A stretch of DNA of 64,000 nt, from contig CAZPVD010000003.1 in the NCBI GenBank assembly GCA_964589935.1, positions 372,001-436,000 on the forward strand. The letters are read 5' to 3'. Origin of the DNA: VHCN01 sp964589935. Its GTDB lineage: Bacteria; Verrucomicrobiota; Verrucomicrobiia; Limisphaerales; VHCN01. Within the stretch, counting starts at the first letter, position 1; each line of letters opens with the position of its first letter. The notes beneath the pieces are model-generated. The model had not been told where the DNA came from and did not search any database. It saw nothing but the letters and a program-made list of their open reading frames with translations. Of this stretch, positions 44,470 through 54,022 are shown piece by piece. Both the position numbers and the translations under genes were made by a program.

Positions 44470-45195
44470 TCACCTCCGCCCGTCATACCACAACGGGCAC
44501 GTCTCGCGCCGGCGCAACCCGCGCCCCAGCCCCAGCGTCGTCCGCAGCATGAACACGAAGTGCTCGCGCTTTGAGTAGAGGTGCAGCTTGCGGCCTGACG
44601 TGACGATCGGATGCCGGTGCAGAATCACCACGCGCTTGCCGCGCGCGCGCGCCAGTTTCTTGAGCCTCTGGCTGAATTCGATTTCCTCGCTCGCGAACAA
44701 TTCCTGGCTGAACCCGCCCAGTTCACGGAACGCCGACGCCTCGCAAAAAACGAACGATCCCGCAGCCCAGCGGTTCAGCCGGCTGATGCTGTTCCACAGG
44801 CCGACGACAAATTGCGCGACGAAATGATGTTCATCCATCCGCACCGTCGCGCCACCGCCGAGCACGCGCCCGCTTTCGATGGCTTTGCCGACGGCGGCGA
44901 ACAGCTCGCGCGGCGGATGCGAGTCCGCGTCCACAAAAATGAGCCAGTCGCCGCTCGCGGCTGCCGCGCCGGAGTTGCGCGCGCGGGCGATCTGGTTCAC
45001 CGGCTCGAAGACAACCTTCGCGCCCGCGGCGCGGGCCAGTTCCGCCGTGCGATCGGTCGAATTGTTGTCGCACACCACGGTTTCGCTCTCCCAGCCGAGC
45101 TGCATGAACGCGCCGGTTGCGGAGGCAAGATGCGCGAGCGTGCCGGGCAGGAGCTTCTCCTCGTTGAACGCCGGCACGATGATGGAGACTTTCAC
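44470..45195 (-). CDS. Family 2 glycosyltransferase
   Basis: A 241-residue GT-A enzyme. It starts with VSIIVPAFNEEKLLP and has the donor-binding region VVCDNNSTDRTAE and FVDADSHPP (DxD-like). There is no membrane segment. It is related to TagA/PgaC-like or RfaG-neighbour enzymes that move sugars to lipid or protein. The GTG at 45195 is chosen because the conserved fold begins there; an upstream frame to 45351 is low in conserved motifs and overlaps the divergent gene at 45289. The acceptor is unknown. Confidence 0.75.
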   Translation of the reverse strand: MKVSIIVPAFNEEKLLPGTLAHLASATGAFMQLGWESETVVCDNNSTDRTAELARAAGAKVVFEPVNQIARARNSGAAAASGDWLIFVDADSHPPRELFAAVGKAIESGRVLGGGATVRMDEHHFVAQFVVGLWNSISRLNRWAAGSFVFCEASAFRELGGFSQELFASEEIEFSQRLKKLARARGKRVVILHRHPIVTSGRKLHLYSKREHFVFMLRTTLGLGRGLRRRETCPLWYDGRR

Positions 45196-45288
45196 GCGCG
45201 CAGTGTGGCAGGAAGCAGGGGCGCGGACAATGGGCTTGCGGCGGGGCCGCTCATCGGCTATTTCCAAAGCAAGCAGACCGATCTTGCA

Positions 45289-45684
45289 ATGAAATACAGC
45301 ATTCATTTTACAATTCTTCTTTGCGCGCTCATTTGTTTTGCTGGATGTCACAAGAAAGAAACAAATTCAACTGTCGGCACCGAAGGCACACCTGGATCGA
45401 AAGCTGAACCAGCGCCTGTTTCCGCAACCCCTGATCCGCCTCCAAAAAATCTGCCCCCGGGGATGAAACTGCCGCAGCGGCCGACGCAGAAATCATGGAA
45501 AGACCAGACGGAAGTCGAGAAGTTGACTCAGTTGGACTACTGGCTCAACCGCCACCAGTATGGGGACCAGGGAGAACGCTCCCTAATCGCGTCTCAAATC
45601 AGGGGTGCCGGGCTGACTTCGGATGAAAAGAAGGAATTGGAATTGATGCGCAAGCGGTATGGCTACGCGCCGATCAGTTACTGA
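45289..45684 (+). CDS. Small lipoprotein of unknown function
   Basis: A 131-residue lipoprotein with a lipobox (CFAGC, cysteine at residue 20), then a proline-rich segment and a charged C-terminal part. No enzyme motif was seen. The gene is lower in G+C than its surroundings and may have been acquired. The ATG at 45289 is the only start that gives a lipoprotein signal. Confidence 0.65.
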   Translation: MKYSIHFTILLCALICFAGCHKKETNSTVGTEGTPGSKAEPAPVSATPDPPPKNLPPGMKLPQRPTQKSWKDQTEVEKLTQLDYWLNRHQYGDQGERSLIASQIRGAGLTSDEKKELELMRKRYGYAPISY

Positions 45685-45708
45685 AGCACTGTATCGCCTC
45701 GACGAGCG

Positions 45709-46518
45709 TCAATGCCCGGCGGTTCCACTGTAACCAGTTTTTCCACTGAACGGGCTGCACCAAGTGCGAGTGCGGCTGTTTGGGGCCGCTGGTGCCGGGG
45801 TCACAGGAACAGTGAGTCTGTTGCCAGAGATCAGATTCCAATCCGCTATTTTCATGAACTCGGCACTTCCGTCAATGGAACCTGTCAATGCACCGATGAC
45901 GTGACGGGTGCTTACTGCTTCATCAGGGAAATTGGCACCATCGTTCCAGTAGCCAGCGGGTCCAAGTTCGCTTTGCTCCCACATAATAATGTCTTGCTGG
46001 GTAAAGAACTGCACAGTGCGGGCGGTGGGAGCGGCTTGGTTGGGGATGATCTGCCCATAAAACTTGTAGCCAGTTATCGCGCCGTTCATGCAATAGCTGG
46101 ACAGCTTTTGGGCGCGTGGATTGATGAGCACAGGATCCTTGAAATCCAACGGGCAACGATAGCTGTTCGTCGCCTTGAGATAGGACCAAAGCGCGCCCTG
46201 CGTGATGTCGAACGTGACCGGACTGTTCGCCCCACCCGCCGCAGCGGTGTTCCTGTAGAGCCAACCCATCCAGTCCCCGCCGTAGTTGTCCCAGTTGTTG
46301 AACGTCATCTTGTCATCGTTTTCATCCGCGTAGATTTTGAGGGAGAGAAGCATCTGCTTGAAATTGTTCACGCACGCGGCGCGCGCCGACTGCTTCTTGG
46401 CGTTGGCCAGGGCAGGCAGCAACAGGCCCGCGAGTATCGCGATGATGGCGATGACGACGAGCAATTCGATCAGGGTGAACGCACCGATGCGGGCGTGACG
46501 AAATGCGGTTGGCTTCAT
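45709..46518 (-). CDS. Prepilin-like protein of the DUF1559/GspG-like group
   Basis: A 269-residue protein with leader MKPTAFRHARIGA and cleavage before FTLIELLVVIAIIAIL, followed by a globular domain with KKQSARAACVNNFKQMLLSLKIYADE, the pattern of the large prepilins abundant in Verrucomicrobiota and Planctomycetes. The C-terminus (RTWCSPFSGKTGYSG) has a terminal glycine-rich end. It could be assembled by the secretion system at 38287-44453. The ATG at 46518 is chosen for the short leader; the in-frame start at 46572 would put 18 extra residues before it. Confidence 0.8.
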   Translation of the reverse strand: MKPTAFRHARIGAFTLIELLVVIAIIAILAGLLLPALANAKKQSARAACVNNFKQMLLSLKIYADENDDKMTFNNWDNYGGDWMGWLYRNTAAAGGANSPVTFDITQGALWSYLKATNSYRCPLDFKDPVLINPRAQKLSSYCMNGAITGYKFYGQIIPNQAAPTARTVQFFTQQDIIMWEQSELGPAGYWNDGANFPDEAVSTRHVIGALTGSIDGSAEFMKIADWNLISGNRLTVPVTPAPAAPNSRTRTWCSPFSGKTGYSGTAGH

Positions 46519-46532
46519 ACAAACCAGTCTGC

Positions 46533-46556
46533 TGATTGGACTTCTGATTGGACTTC
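46533..46556. repeat. 12-bp direct repeat before the prepilin gene
   Basis: TGATTGGACTTC occurs twice in tandem, 15 bp upstream of the start of the minus-strand prepilin gene, where an operator or promoter would lie. Confidence 0.5.
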
Positions 46557-46598
46557 GAGTGAAAATAACCAACTAATGATGCGTGTCAATGCTGAAAC

Positions 46599-48050
46599 TC
46601 ACGCTGCCGCAACTTTCTTGCACGGCTCGCCTTCGTTGACGGTCGGGTTTTCAGGGCGGCCCTTGTAGCTATAGGTGAGGCGGAGGTTTTCAAGGCCCAT
46701 CAACCACAGAATCGTCGCGTGCAGGTCGTGCACGTGCAGGCGTTCCTCGACGGCGTGCAAGCCCATTTCGTCCGTCGCGCCGATGACCTGGCCGCCCTTC
46801 ACGCCGCCGCCGGCCATCCACATGGTGAAACCGGTCGGGTTGTGGTCACGGCCGTTGCCCTTCTCGCTCATGGGCGTGCGGCCAAATTCACCGCCCCACA
46901 CGACGAGCGTTTCGTCAAGCAGACCGCGCGATTTCAAGTCCTTCAACAGGCCGGCGATGGGTTTGTCCGTCTCGCGGAAGCGGTCGCCGTGGTTTTGCTC
47001 GATGTTCGAGTGCGCGTCCCACTTGCTACCCGCGCCGCTGTAGAGCTGCACGAAGCGCACGCCGCGCTCGACGAGCCGGCGCGAGAGCAGGCACATGCGG
47101 CCGAAGGTCGCACAGTCCTTGTCGTCGAGTCCGTAGAGCTGCTTCGTCACCTCGGTTTCGTGCGAAATGTCCACCGCGCTGGGCGCCTCGGCCTGCATGC
47201 GGAAGGCCAGTTCATAGGCGGCGATGCGCGCGTCGAGTTCCGACTGCTGCGCACGGGCGGCGGCGTGGCTGCGGTTCAGCGAGTTGAGGAAGTCGAGCTT
47301 GCCGATCTGTTCTGCCTCGCCGACGCCCTCGGGCGTGTTGAGGTTCGCAATCGGCTCCGTGCCCGGCAAAATGCGCGTGCCTTGATAAACGGCGGGCATG
47401 AAGCCCGCGCCCCAGTTGCGCGGGCCGTTGACAACGGTGCCGTTGTTGTCCTGCATCACGACGAACGCGGGCAGGTTTTGGTTGAACGAGCCGAGGCCGT
47501 AGCTGACCCACGCGCCGAGCGAGGGCCGGCCCGCAAGGATGCTGCCGGTGTTCATCTGGCATACGCCGTTGGAATGGACGATGCCGTTGGCCCAGCAGGA
47601 GCGCAGCACAGCGAGGTCGTCGGCGCTTTCGGCGACGTGCTTGCACCAGTCTGAAATCCACAGGCCGCTCTGGCCGTATTGCTTCCACTCGCGCTTGTCG
47701 GGGAAGACCGGCGAATTGTATTCGCCCATTGCGGTGATGAGTCCCTTCGTGAAGCCCGGCGGCAGCGGCTTGCCCGCGAGTTTTTTCAATTCCGGCTTCG
47801 GATCGAAGGTGTCGAGATGCGACGGCCCGCCTTCCATGAAAAGGAAGATGACGCTCTTGGCGCGCGGCGCAAAGTGCGGCGCGCGAGGCGCAAGAGGATT
47901 GACCAGGTCGGCGCGCGAAGGACCGGCGAAGGTGTTGTCACGCCCGACCAAATAACTCAATGCCAGACTGCCAAAGCCCGCGCCCGTCTTCGCGAGGAAA
48001 TCGCGGCGCGTAACGGCCCAGTCAACCTTGTTGCAGCCAAACTTGGTCAT
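46599..48050 (-). CDS. DUF1501 protein (exported through Tat)
   Basis: A 483-residue secreted protein of the alkaline-phosphatase-like DUF1501 family. A twin-arginine motif (TRRDFLAKTGAGFGSLALS) is near the N-terminus. The body has FLFMEGGPSHLDTFDPKPEL, LLSRRLVERGVRFVQLY, and the WGGEFGRTP and HDLHATILWLMG segments typical of the family. In Planctomycetes and Verrucomicrobiota such proteins are encoded next to PSD1 cytochromes, as here, and are thought to take part in polysaccharide breakdown; this function is not established. It lies 5 bp after the PSD1 gene. Confidence 0.9.
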   Translation of the reverse strand: MTKFGCNKVDWAVTRRDFLAKTGAGFGSLALSYLVGRDNTFAGPSRADLVNPLAPRAPHFAPRAKSVIFLFMEGGPSHLDTFDPKPELKKLAGKPLPPGFTKGLITAMGEYNSPVFPDKREWKQYGQSGLWISDWCKHVAESADDLAVLRSCWANGIVHSNGVCQMNTGSILAGRPSLGAWVSYGLGSFNQNLPAFVVMQDNNGTVVNGPRNWGAGFMPAVYQGTRILPGTEPIANLNTPEGVGEAEQIGKLDFLNSLNRSHAAARAQQSELDARIAAYELAFRMQAEAPSAVDISHETEVTKQLYGLDDKDCATFGRMCLLSRRLVERGVRFVQLYSGAGSKWDAHSNIEQNHGDRFRETDKPIAGLLKDLKSRGLLDETLVVWGGEFGRTPMSEKGNGRDHNPTGFTMWMAGGGVKGGQVIGATDEMGLHAVEERLHVHDLHATILWLMGLENLRLTYSYKGRPENPTVNEGEPCKKVAAA

Positions 48051-48055
48051 AACAA

Positions 48056-51000
48056 TCAATCGACGTAAACAAACTCGTTTGCGTTCAGCATCACGTGGCA
48101 GAAGTCGGCCAGTGCGGCGGCGCGTGCCTGTGCCGCGGATTTTGCGGCGGCGGCCTTTGCATTCGGCACGATGTCGTTGCCGTTTTTCGAGGCGTCCTTG
48201 AACGCGCTGGGCCGGGCCTCAAACTGCCAGTAGCCGGCGGTCTTCTCCGTCGCGGCGTCGTGGTTGATCAGCAGTTCGTCGGTCGTGAGCGCGCCGTTCG
48301 AGAGCCGCACGTCGTCAATCATGCCGTCGAAGCCGCCGGACTTCGCGCTGCGCCCGCCGATGTTGAGCGCGAGATGGTTCGCGAAGCCGCCGGTGATCTG
48401 GTGAGGCACCTTCACGACGGAGAGCGGCTCGTCGTCGTTGCCGAGGTCCTTCACATAAAACGTCACCTCGCCAAACTCGGCCGAGGTCGCGAGCTTCACC
48501 GACGCGGCGACGAAGTAAGGCTTGCCGAGCGTGAGCACCTGGTCGGAGAAAATCGCCTCCTCGCCGAAGGAACCATCCTGCTTCGTGCCGATGATCTGCA
48601 GCACGAGCGTCTGCGGCTTGCGGCGCGAACCCTTGCCGGTGATGGCGAAACCCCAGCCGGGTTTTTTGATGTCCGCGTTCCACTTCGCCGCGATGGTGCG
48701 GACGACTCCGCCGGTGTCCACGGAGCGCACGAGCACGCAGGACTCAATGGTGAAGTCGCCGTTCGGCAGAGTCGGGCTGTCCGGCACGCTCAGGCTCTCG
48801 CCGCCCATTTCCGGCGAGATCACCGCAGCCACGCCATCGCGATACGGCATCTTTTCTGTTGCAATTGGAGCGGCGGAAGCGACCGCGCCCGCACCAAGCC
48901 GCGGCATCTGGTCGCGGATGAATTTCAGCGCGGCGGATTTTTCCGCCGGCCCCGGCTCGCGACCAAAGGCGAGCCGATACGCGCCGCCGACCATTTCATC
49001 GTCGCTGCTCGGATACATTTCCTCGAGGCGCTTCGCGAAGGCCTTCGCGTGGCGCAGCATCATCTGGCTGTTGAAGAGCAGCAGCGCCTGCGTGGGCGTG
49101 GTGGTCGTGTTGCGTTGCGCAACGCTGCCGAAGGACTCGGCGAGGTCGAACACGTCGAGCAGCGGGTCGCGCGAGTTGCGCAGCACCTTGCTGTAAATCG
49201 TCCGGCGCGGCGTGAGGAAATCCGTGCTCGGGCCGCCAGCCTGCTCCAGCTTCAGCTCACCGGTGACGGAGAGAATCGTGTCGCGAATCTGCTCGGCTTC
49301 GAGACGGCGCACGTTACCGCGCCAGAGCAGGCGGTTCTCGGGATCCTTCGACTGAGCGATGTTTTGCGGTGCGACATGCGAGCTTTGGCGATACGCCGCG
49401 CTGGTCACGATGAGGCGGTGGATTTTTTTCACGCTCCAGCCGTTTTCGACGAACGTCGCGGCAAGCCAGTCGAGCAGCTCGGGATGCGACGGTTTTTCGC
49501 CGAGCTTCCCGAAGTCGCTCGTGTTTGCCGCGAGGCCGCGTCCGAAGTGCCATTGCCACAGCCGATTTACCATGACGCGCGCCGTGAGCGGATTTTCCGG
49601 CGAAGTCATCCAACGCGCGAGTTCGCTGCGGCGTCCGGTTGAGTTGGGAAGCGGTTTTACCGTCGCGGGTTTTTCGTCGAGCACGGTGAGGTAGCCCGGC
49701 TCGACGGCTTCGGGCTTGCTTCCCTTGGGCACGACGGTCGGCGGAGCGACGGGGCCGACATCCGTCGCGGTCAACACGGACGGCAACGGTTCGGGCCGGA
49801 GCTTGTCGAACTCGGCGAGTTTTTTGCGCAGCGCGATGACCTTTTCCTTTGCGTCGCCTTTGAGCTTCGCGTCAATGCGGTCAAACTCATAAGTCACCTG
49901 CCGATACGCCAGCTCCGCGATCTGGTGCTCGTAAGGCGCGCGTTCAGCCACGGGCTTGCGCATCATCTCCTGGATGTCCACGATGAACTTGTCCACCATG
50001 TCTTTTTCGGCGCGCTTCTTCACCGGCGCGAGGAGCTTCTCCAGGTCGGCGCGGATGTCGGCCGTGGCGTCCTCCCATTTTTGCAACTTCGCCGCGTAGT
50101 CCGCGCGCTGTTGCGCCGTGGCGAGCGTGATGTCATCGCGCATCAGAATCGGCGCGAAGAACGCCTGTAAGCGGTAGTAATCCTTTTGCAAAATCGGGTC
50201 GAACTTGTGGTTGTGGCAGCGCGCGCACTGAAGGCCGACGCCGAGGAACGCGTCCGCAGTCGTGTCGGTGAGGTCGTTGAGGATGCCCTTCCACTGCCCC
50301 TCGACGTTGCGGTTGTTGTATTCGTAAATGCCATGGCGCAGATAGCTCGTGCCCGCAAGCGCGCCGGGGTCGTCGGGAAAAAGCTCATCCGCGGCAAGCT
50401 GCTCGCGCACGAAACGGTCGTAAGGCTTGTCATCGTTGAACGACTTGATGACGTAGTCGCGGTAACGCCACGAGTTGGGGCGGTAATCGTCCGCCTTGTA
50501 ACCGTCGCTCTCGGCGTAGCGCACGAGGTCGAGCCAGTGCCGCGCCCACTTTTCGCCGAAGCGCGGACTTGCGAGCAGTTTGTCCACGAGCCGTTCATAA
50601 GCGTCGGTCGAAGTGTCCGCCAGAAACTCATCCACTTGCGCGGGAGTCGGCGGCAAACCGACGAGGTCGAAATAAACCCGTCGAACGAGCGTCACGCGGT
50701 CCGCCTCGGCGGACGGCTTGAGGCCCGCGTCGTTCAACTTCGCAAGGATGAAGCGATCAACGTCGTTGCGCGCCCAGCCGTTGTCCTTCACTTGTGGCGG
50801 CGCAGGTTTGCGCACGGGCTGATAGGACCACCACTTCCTGTCGTCATCGGTGATCTGGCTCGATGCGCGCTTCGGTAGCGATGTCTGAGAACTCGCGCCC
50901 GGCCACGGCGCGCCGATTTTCACCCACTGTTTCAGTGTTTCGATTTCGGACGCCGCGAGTTTTTTCTTTGGCGGCATCTGCAAGTCCGGGTCCGCGCCGG

Positions 51001-51286
51001 ACACGGCTTTGATGAGCAGGCTTTTTTCCGGCTGGCCGGGCACGATGGCCGGGCCGGTGTCGCCGCCCTTGAGCGCGCCGGCGAGCGAATCAAGCACGAG
51101 GCCGCCTTTGATTTTCTCCGCGTCGTGAGAATGGCACTTGAAGCAGCGCTCCGCGAGAAGAGGACGGATTTTCTGCTCAAAAAACGCGGCTTGCTCCGTC
51201 GTCGGCTTCGCCGCGCCGAGGCAGAGTGCGTTGCCGGCAAAAATCAAACCGGCCAGGACAAACGATGTGGCAACACGAATACGCAC
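48056..51286 (-). CDS. PSD1/DUF1549-DUF1553 planctomycete-type cytochrome with LamG-like domain
   Basis: A secreted protein of about 1,076 residues. A signal peptide (VATSFVLAGLIFAGNALCLGA) is followed by a cytochrome-like region with haem motif CFKCH, then DUF1549 with CARCH near GLQCARCHNHKFDP, and DUF1553 (MVNRLWQWHFGRGLAANTSD; TPTQALLLFNSQ). A concanavalin/LamG-type segment (SLSVPDSPTLPNGDFTIESC ... GGFDGMIDDVRLSNGAL) is inserted before the last conserved FCHVMLNANEFVYVD of DUF1553. It is the first gene of a pair with DUF1501. The GTG at 51286 is chosen because it starts the signal peptide; the frame is open to 51388. Confidence 0.9.
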   Translation of the reverse strand: MRIRVATSFVLAGLIFAGNALCLGAAKPTTEQAAFFEQKIRPLLAERCFKCHSHDAEKIKGGLVLDSLAGALKGGDTGPAIVPGQPEKSLLIKAVSGADPDLQMPPKKKLAASEIETLKQWVKIGAPWPGASSQTSLPKRASSQITDDDRKWWSYQPVRKPAPPQVKDNGWARNDVDRFILAKLNDAGLKPSAEADRVTLVRRVYFDLVGLPPTPAQVDEFLADTSTDAYERLVDKLLASPRFGEKWARHWLDLVRYAESDGYKADDYRPNSWRYRDYVIKSFNDDKPYDRFVREQLAADELFPDDPGALAGTSYLRHGIYEYNNRNVEGQWKGILNDLTDTTADAFLGVGLQCARCHNHKFDPILQKDYYRLQAFFAPILMRDDITLATAQQRADYAAKLQKWEDATADIRADLEKLLAPVKKRAEKDMVDKFIVDIQEMMRKPVAERAPYEHQIAELAYRQVTYEFDRIDAKLKGDAKEKVIALRKKLAEFDKLRPEPLPSVLTATDVGPVAPPTVVPKGSKPEAVEPGYLTVLDEKPATVKPLPNSTGRRSELARWMTSPENPLTARVMVNRLWQWHFGRGLAANTSDFGKLGEKPSHPELLDWLAATFVENGWSVKKIHRLIVTSAAYRQSSHVAPQNIAQSKDPENRLLWRGNVRRLEAEQIRDTILSVTGELKLEQAGGPSTDFLTPRRTIYSKVLRNSRDPLLDVFDLAESFGSVAQRNTTTTPTQALLLFNSQMMLRHAKAFAKRLEEMYPSSDDEMVGGAYRLAFGREPGPAEKSAALKFIRDQMPRLGAGAVASAAPIATEKMPYRDGVAAVISPEMGGESLSVPDSPTLPNGDFTIESCVLVRSVDTGGVVRTIAAKWNADIKKPGWGFAITGKGSRRKPQTLVLQIIGTKQDGSFGEEAIFSDQVLTLGKPYFVAASVKLATSAEFGEVTFYVKDLGNDDEPLSVVKVPHQITGGFANHLALNIGGRSAKSGGFDGMIDDVRLSNGALTTDELLINHDAATEKTAGYWQFEARPSAFKDASKNGNDIVPNAKAAAAKSAAQARAAALADFCHVMLNANEFVYVD

Positions 51287-51403
51287 AGTGCTCAGAAAAT
51301 TCTCCGCGAACTTACCGTGCCGCCTCAACCCCGGCAAGACCCGTTGTGATTGACAAACACCGGCCGCGCCCGCATCGTAGGCAAGCATTTAATCCACTGT
51401 CCT

Positions 51404-51994
51404 ATGAAGACGCCGACCATTGCAACCGCCGCCGCGCTCCTCGCGCTCACCCTCAGCGCCTTTGGCAGCGCGCAAGTCATGATCAAGCAGCGCGCCAAGG
51501 AAGTCGCGCGCCCCGGTGACCCGAACAACAAGGGTCCGGGCAGGGTCACGCCAAACGGCACGCCGGCAAACACCGCGGGCGGCGTCGCGGCCGCTGCGCC
51601 CATTGTGCCGCCGGCCATCACCAAACTTGCAGCCGACATCGCGTCCATCCGCTCGCAGGCCGAAGTGTCGCCCGAAATGAAGCAGCAGCTTGCCGCCGAC
51701 CTCATCGCGTGCGCGCAGGGTTTCAAGCCCAACGGCGAAACCATCACCAAGCTCGCGGGCGACCTCGCCACCGCGCTCTCGGACAAAAAGATTTCCATGC
51801 AGGAACAGGCCGCGCTGGCGCGCGATGTCGGGACAATGTTCAACAGCGCGAATGTCCCGCTCGCTGATGCGCAGGCCGCGCTCAATTCCATCAAGGACGT
51901 GCTGCTCGCCGCCAGCGTCAGCAAGCCGGACACCCAGATGATCGTCAACGATTTCAAGGGCGTCTTCGCCGAGGCGCAGCGGGCAAAGAAATAA
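51404..51994 (+). CDS. Small secreted protein of unknown function
   Basis: A 196-residue protein with signal peptide MKTPTIATAAALLALTLSAF. The mature protein has an N-terminal flexible part (PGDPNNKGPGRVTPNGTPAN) and a helical C-terminal half with repeated alanine-rich helices. No catalytic or metal motif was seen. It is divergent from the PSD1 gene and lies 10 bp before the next gene. Confidence 0.6.
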   Translation: MKTPTIATAAALLALTLSAFGSAQVMIKQRAKEVARPGDPNNKGPGRVTPNGTPANTAGGVAAAAPIVPPAITKLAADIASIRSQAEVSPEMKQQLAADLIACAQGFKPNGETITKLAGDLATALSDKKISMQEQAALARDVGTMFNSANVPLADAQAALNSIKDVLLAASVSKPDTQMIVNDFKGVFAEAQRAKK

Positions 51995-52004
51995 CGCCCG
52001 GCGC

Positions 52005-52481
52005 GTGCCTCCATTTGTCATCAAGGGGCCGAAGCGGGAATTTCCCGTTGTCACGCCGCTGTTGATGCTCCTCGTCCTCGCGGCGCTCTGGTATGTCGGC
52101 TGGCCCGAGCCGCCTCGACGCCTCCAGCCGAGCGGCGACCGCGTTCGCGCCGCGCTTACCAATGTCATCGAATCCCAGCTCGCCGCGTTTCGCGTGGATG
52201 ACTTTGCGCGCGCCTACACTTTCGCCGCGGCGCCGATTCAGCGGCAGTTTCAAGCGGCTGATTTTGAAACGATGGTGCGGCGCGGCTACCCGTCCATCGC
52301 GGACTCCGAGTCGGCCAGCTTCGGCATCGCACTTGACAATGGCCGCGAAGCCGTCGTGCTCGTCTCGGTCCGTGGGAGCGACCATCGCACCGCGCGTTAC
52401 AACTACCTGCTCGTCCGCGAAAAGGGCGTTTGGAAAATCACCGGTGTCGTTGAAGCTCCGCCGCCTGCGGGCGTGCTTTGA
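52005..52481 (+). CDS. DUF4864-like membrane-anchored protein
   Basis: A 158-residue protein that starts with GTG. One membrane segment lies near residues 17-33 (TPLLMLLVLAALWYVGW), followed by a domain with QLAAFRVDDFARAYTFAAAP and FETMVRRGYPSI, resembling the DUF4864 family. It probably faces the periplasm. No function is known for the family. Confidence 0.6.
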   Translation: MPPFVIKGPKREFPVVTPLLMLLVLAALWYVGWPEPPRRLQPSGDRVRAALTNVIESQLAAFRVDDFARAYTFAAAPIQRQFQAADFETMVRRGYPSIADSESASFGIALDNGREAVVLVSVRGSDHRTARYNYLLVREKGVWKITGVVEAPPPAGVL

Positions 52482-52540
52482 AGTGCCCGATGCCGCGTGA
52501 ATTTGCGCGAGCCTGCGGCGTCCGAAGCACTTTGATTCCA

Positions 52541-53947
52541 ATGCGCATCCGACTCACCGCCTTCGCCTGTTTCCTCGCCGTTTCGCTTCACGCACAGACC
52601 GTTCTCGTGAAACCCTACGTCCAGCCCGGCCCCGGCTCCACGCTCACCGGCCAGGACGCAAAGGTTCTCCTTTGGATGACCGACCAGAAGCCGGGCGAGT
52701 TCGCGGTCGAGTTTGGCGCGACGAAAAATTTCGGCCAGACCGCCGCGCCCGAACGCACGCCGCTCGACCTGAACACGAACCAGCATTATTTCCGATACAC
52801 GGCGGCGCTTGGCAATTTGCCGTTCGACAGCGAAATTTTTTATCGCGTGAAGCTTGGGAAAAAAGTCGTGCGCGAAAGTTCGTTTCGCACGCGCGCGACG
52901 GCGGAGAAGCCGGTGCGATTTATCGTCGTCGGCGACGCGGGTGCGGGCACGAAGGAGCAGCGGAAACTGGCGTTTGAAATGGCAAAGACGAAGCCGGACT
53001 CGCTGTTCATCGTCGGCGACATCGTCTATACGCGCGGCCGCGTCGCGGAATACATGACGAACTTCTGGCCCGCCTACGACAACACGGACAAGGCCGCGCC
53101 CACGCTCGGCGCGCCGATAATGCAGAGCGTGACGTTTCACGCCGTGCTCGGAAATCACGATGTCGGCGCGACGAATCTCGCGAAAGTGCCGGACGGCTTC
53201 GCGGCATTTTACTTTTTCACCTCGCCGACGAACGGTCCCGGCATCGGGCCGTGGGCCGCGCCGATCGCGGGCGAGCCGGCGCAGGTCGCCGCGTTTCACA
53301 AGGCCGCCGGGGCCGCGTGGCCGGCGCTCGGCTACTACTCGTTCGACAACGGACCGGCGCACTTCGTCTGCCTCGACGCAAACCGCGCCGTGGCCGCGAC
53401 GAACGCCGTCGTCCGCAAATGGATCGAGGACGACCTGCGTGGCACAAGGCAGCCGTGGAAGTTCGTGCTGTTCCACCAGCCCGGTTTTCATTCGTCGTGG
53501 AGCCACTACAGCGAGCAGCGGATGCGCCTGCTCTCGCCGCTCTTCGAGGCGTGCGGCGTGGATGTCGTCTTCGCCGGGCACGTGCATAATTACCAGCGGT
53601 CGAAGCCGCTGAAATTTGCGCCCGCCGAGGACAAAGTGGGTTTGCGTGGGCGCGTGGACGGCACGTTCACGCTCGATGAAAAATTCGACGGCAAAATCAC
53701 CACGCGGCCAAACGGCATCATCTACGTCGTCAGCGGCGGCGGCGGCGCGAAGCTCTACGATCCCGACTACACGAATGATCCGGAGGCATGGAAGGTGAAC
53801 ACGCCGGAGAACTGGGCGCCGTTCACGGTGAAGTTCATCGGCGACCGGCACTCTTTTTCGCTCGTCGAACTGGAGAAGCAGAAGTTCACGCTGCGGCAGA
53901 TTGACGACGACGGGCTGGAAGTGGACCGCATCGTCATCACGAAGTAA
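52541..53947 (+). CDS. Secreted metallophosphoesterase (purple acid phosphatase-like)
   Basis: A 468-residue exported hydrolase. A signal peptide (MRIRLTAFACFLAVSLHAQ) precedes a fibronectin-like N-terminal domain and a calcineurin-type core: FIVVGDAGAG, FIVGDIVYTRGR, HAVLGNHDVG, and AGHVHNYQR, which bind two metals. It probably releases phosphate from organic esters outside the cell. It starts about 60 bp after the DUF4864-like gene. Confidence 0.85.
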   Translation: MRIRLTAFACFLAVSLHAQTVLVKPYVQPGPGSTLTGQDAKVLLWMTDQKPGEFAVEFGATKNFGQTAAPERTPLDLNTNQHYFRYTAALGNLPFDSEIFYRVKLGKKVVRESSFRTRATAEKPVRFIVVGDAGAGTKEQRKLAFEMAKTKPDSLFIVGDIVYTRGRVAEYMTNFWPAYDNTDKAAPTLGAPIMQSVTFHAVLGNHDVGATNLAKVPDGFAAFYFFTSPTNGPGIGPWAAPIAGEPAQVAAFHKAAGAAWPALGYYSFDNGPAHFVCLDANRAVAATNAVVRKWIEDDLRGTRQPWKFVLFHQPGFHSSWSHYSEQRMRLLSPLFEACGVDVVFAGHVHNYQRSKPLKFAPAEDKVGLRGRVDGTFTLDEKFDGKITTRPNGIIYVVSGGGGAKLYDPDYTNDPEAWKVNTPENWAPFTVKFIGDRHSFSLVELEKQKFTLRQIDDDGLEVDRIVITK

Positions 53948-54022
53948 AAACGTGGAGCGGTGATATTCTTGTCGCCGAACGTGCACGACAAGAGCGTCGC
54001 CTCTCCCTCCGTTCCACTGGGG

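Noticed and set aside
48095..49642. A 515-codon plus-strand frame opposite the PSD1 gene
   Set aside because: It is an antisense shadow; the minus-strand product has clear DUF1549/DUF1553 and haem motifs.
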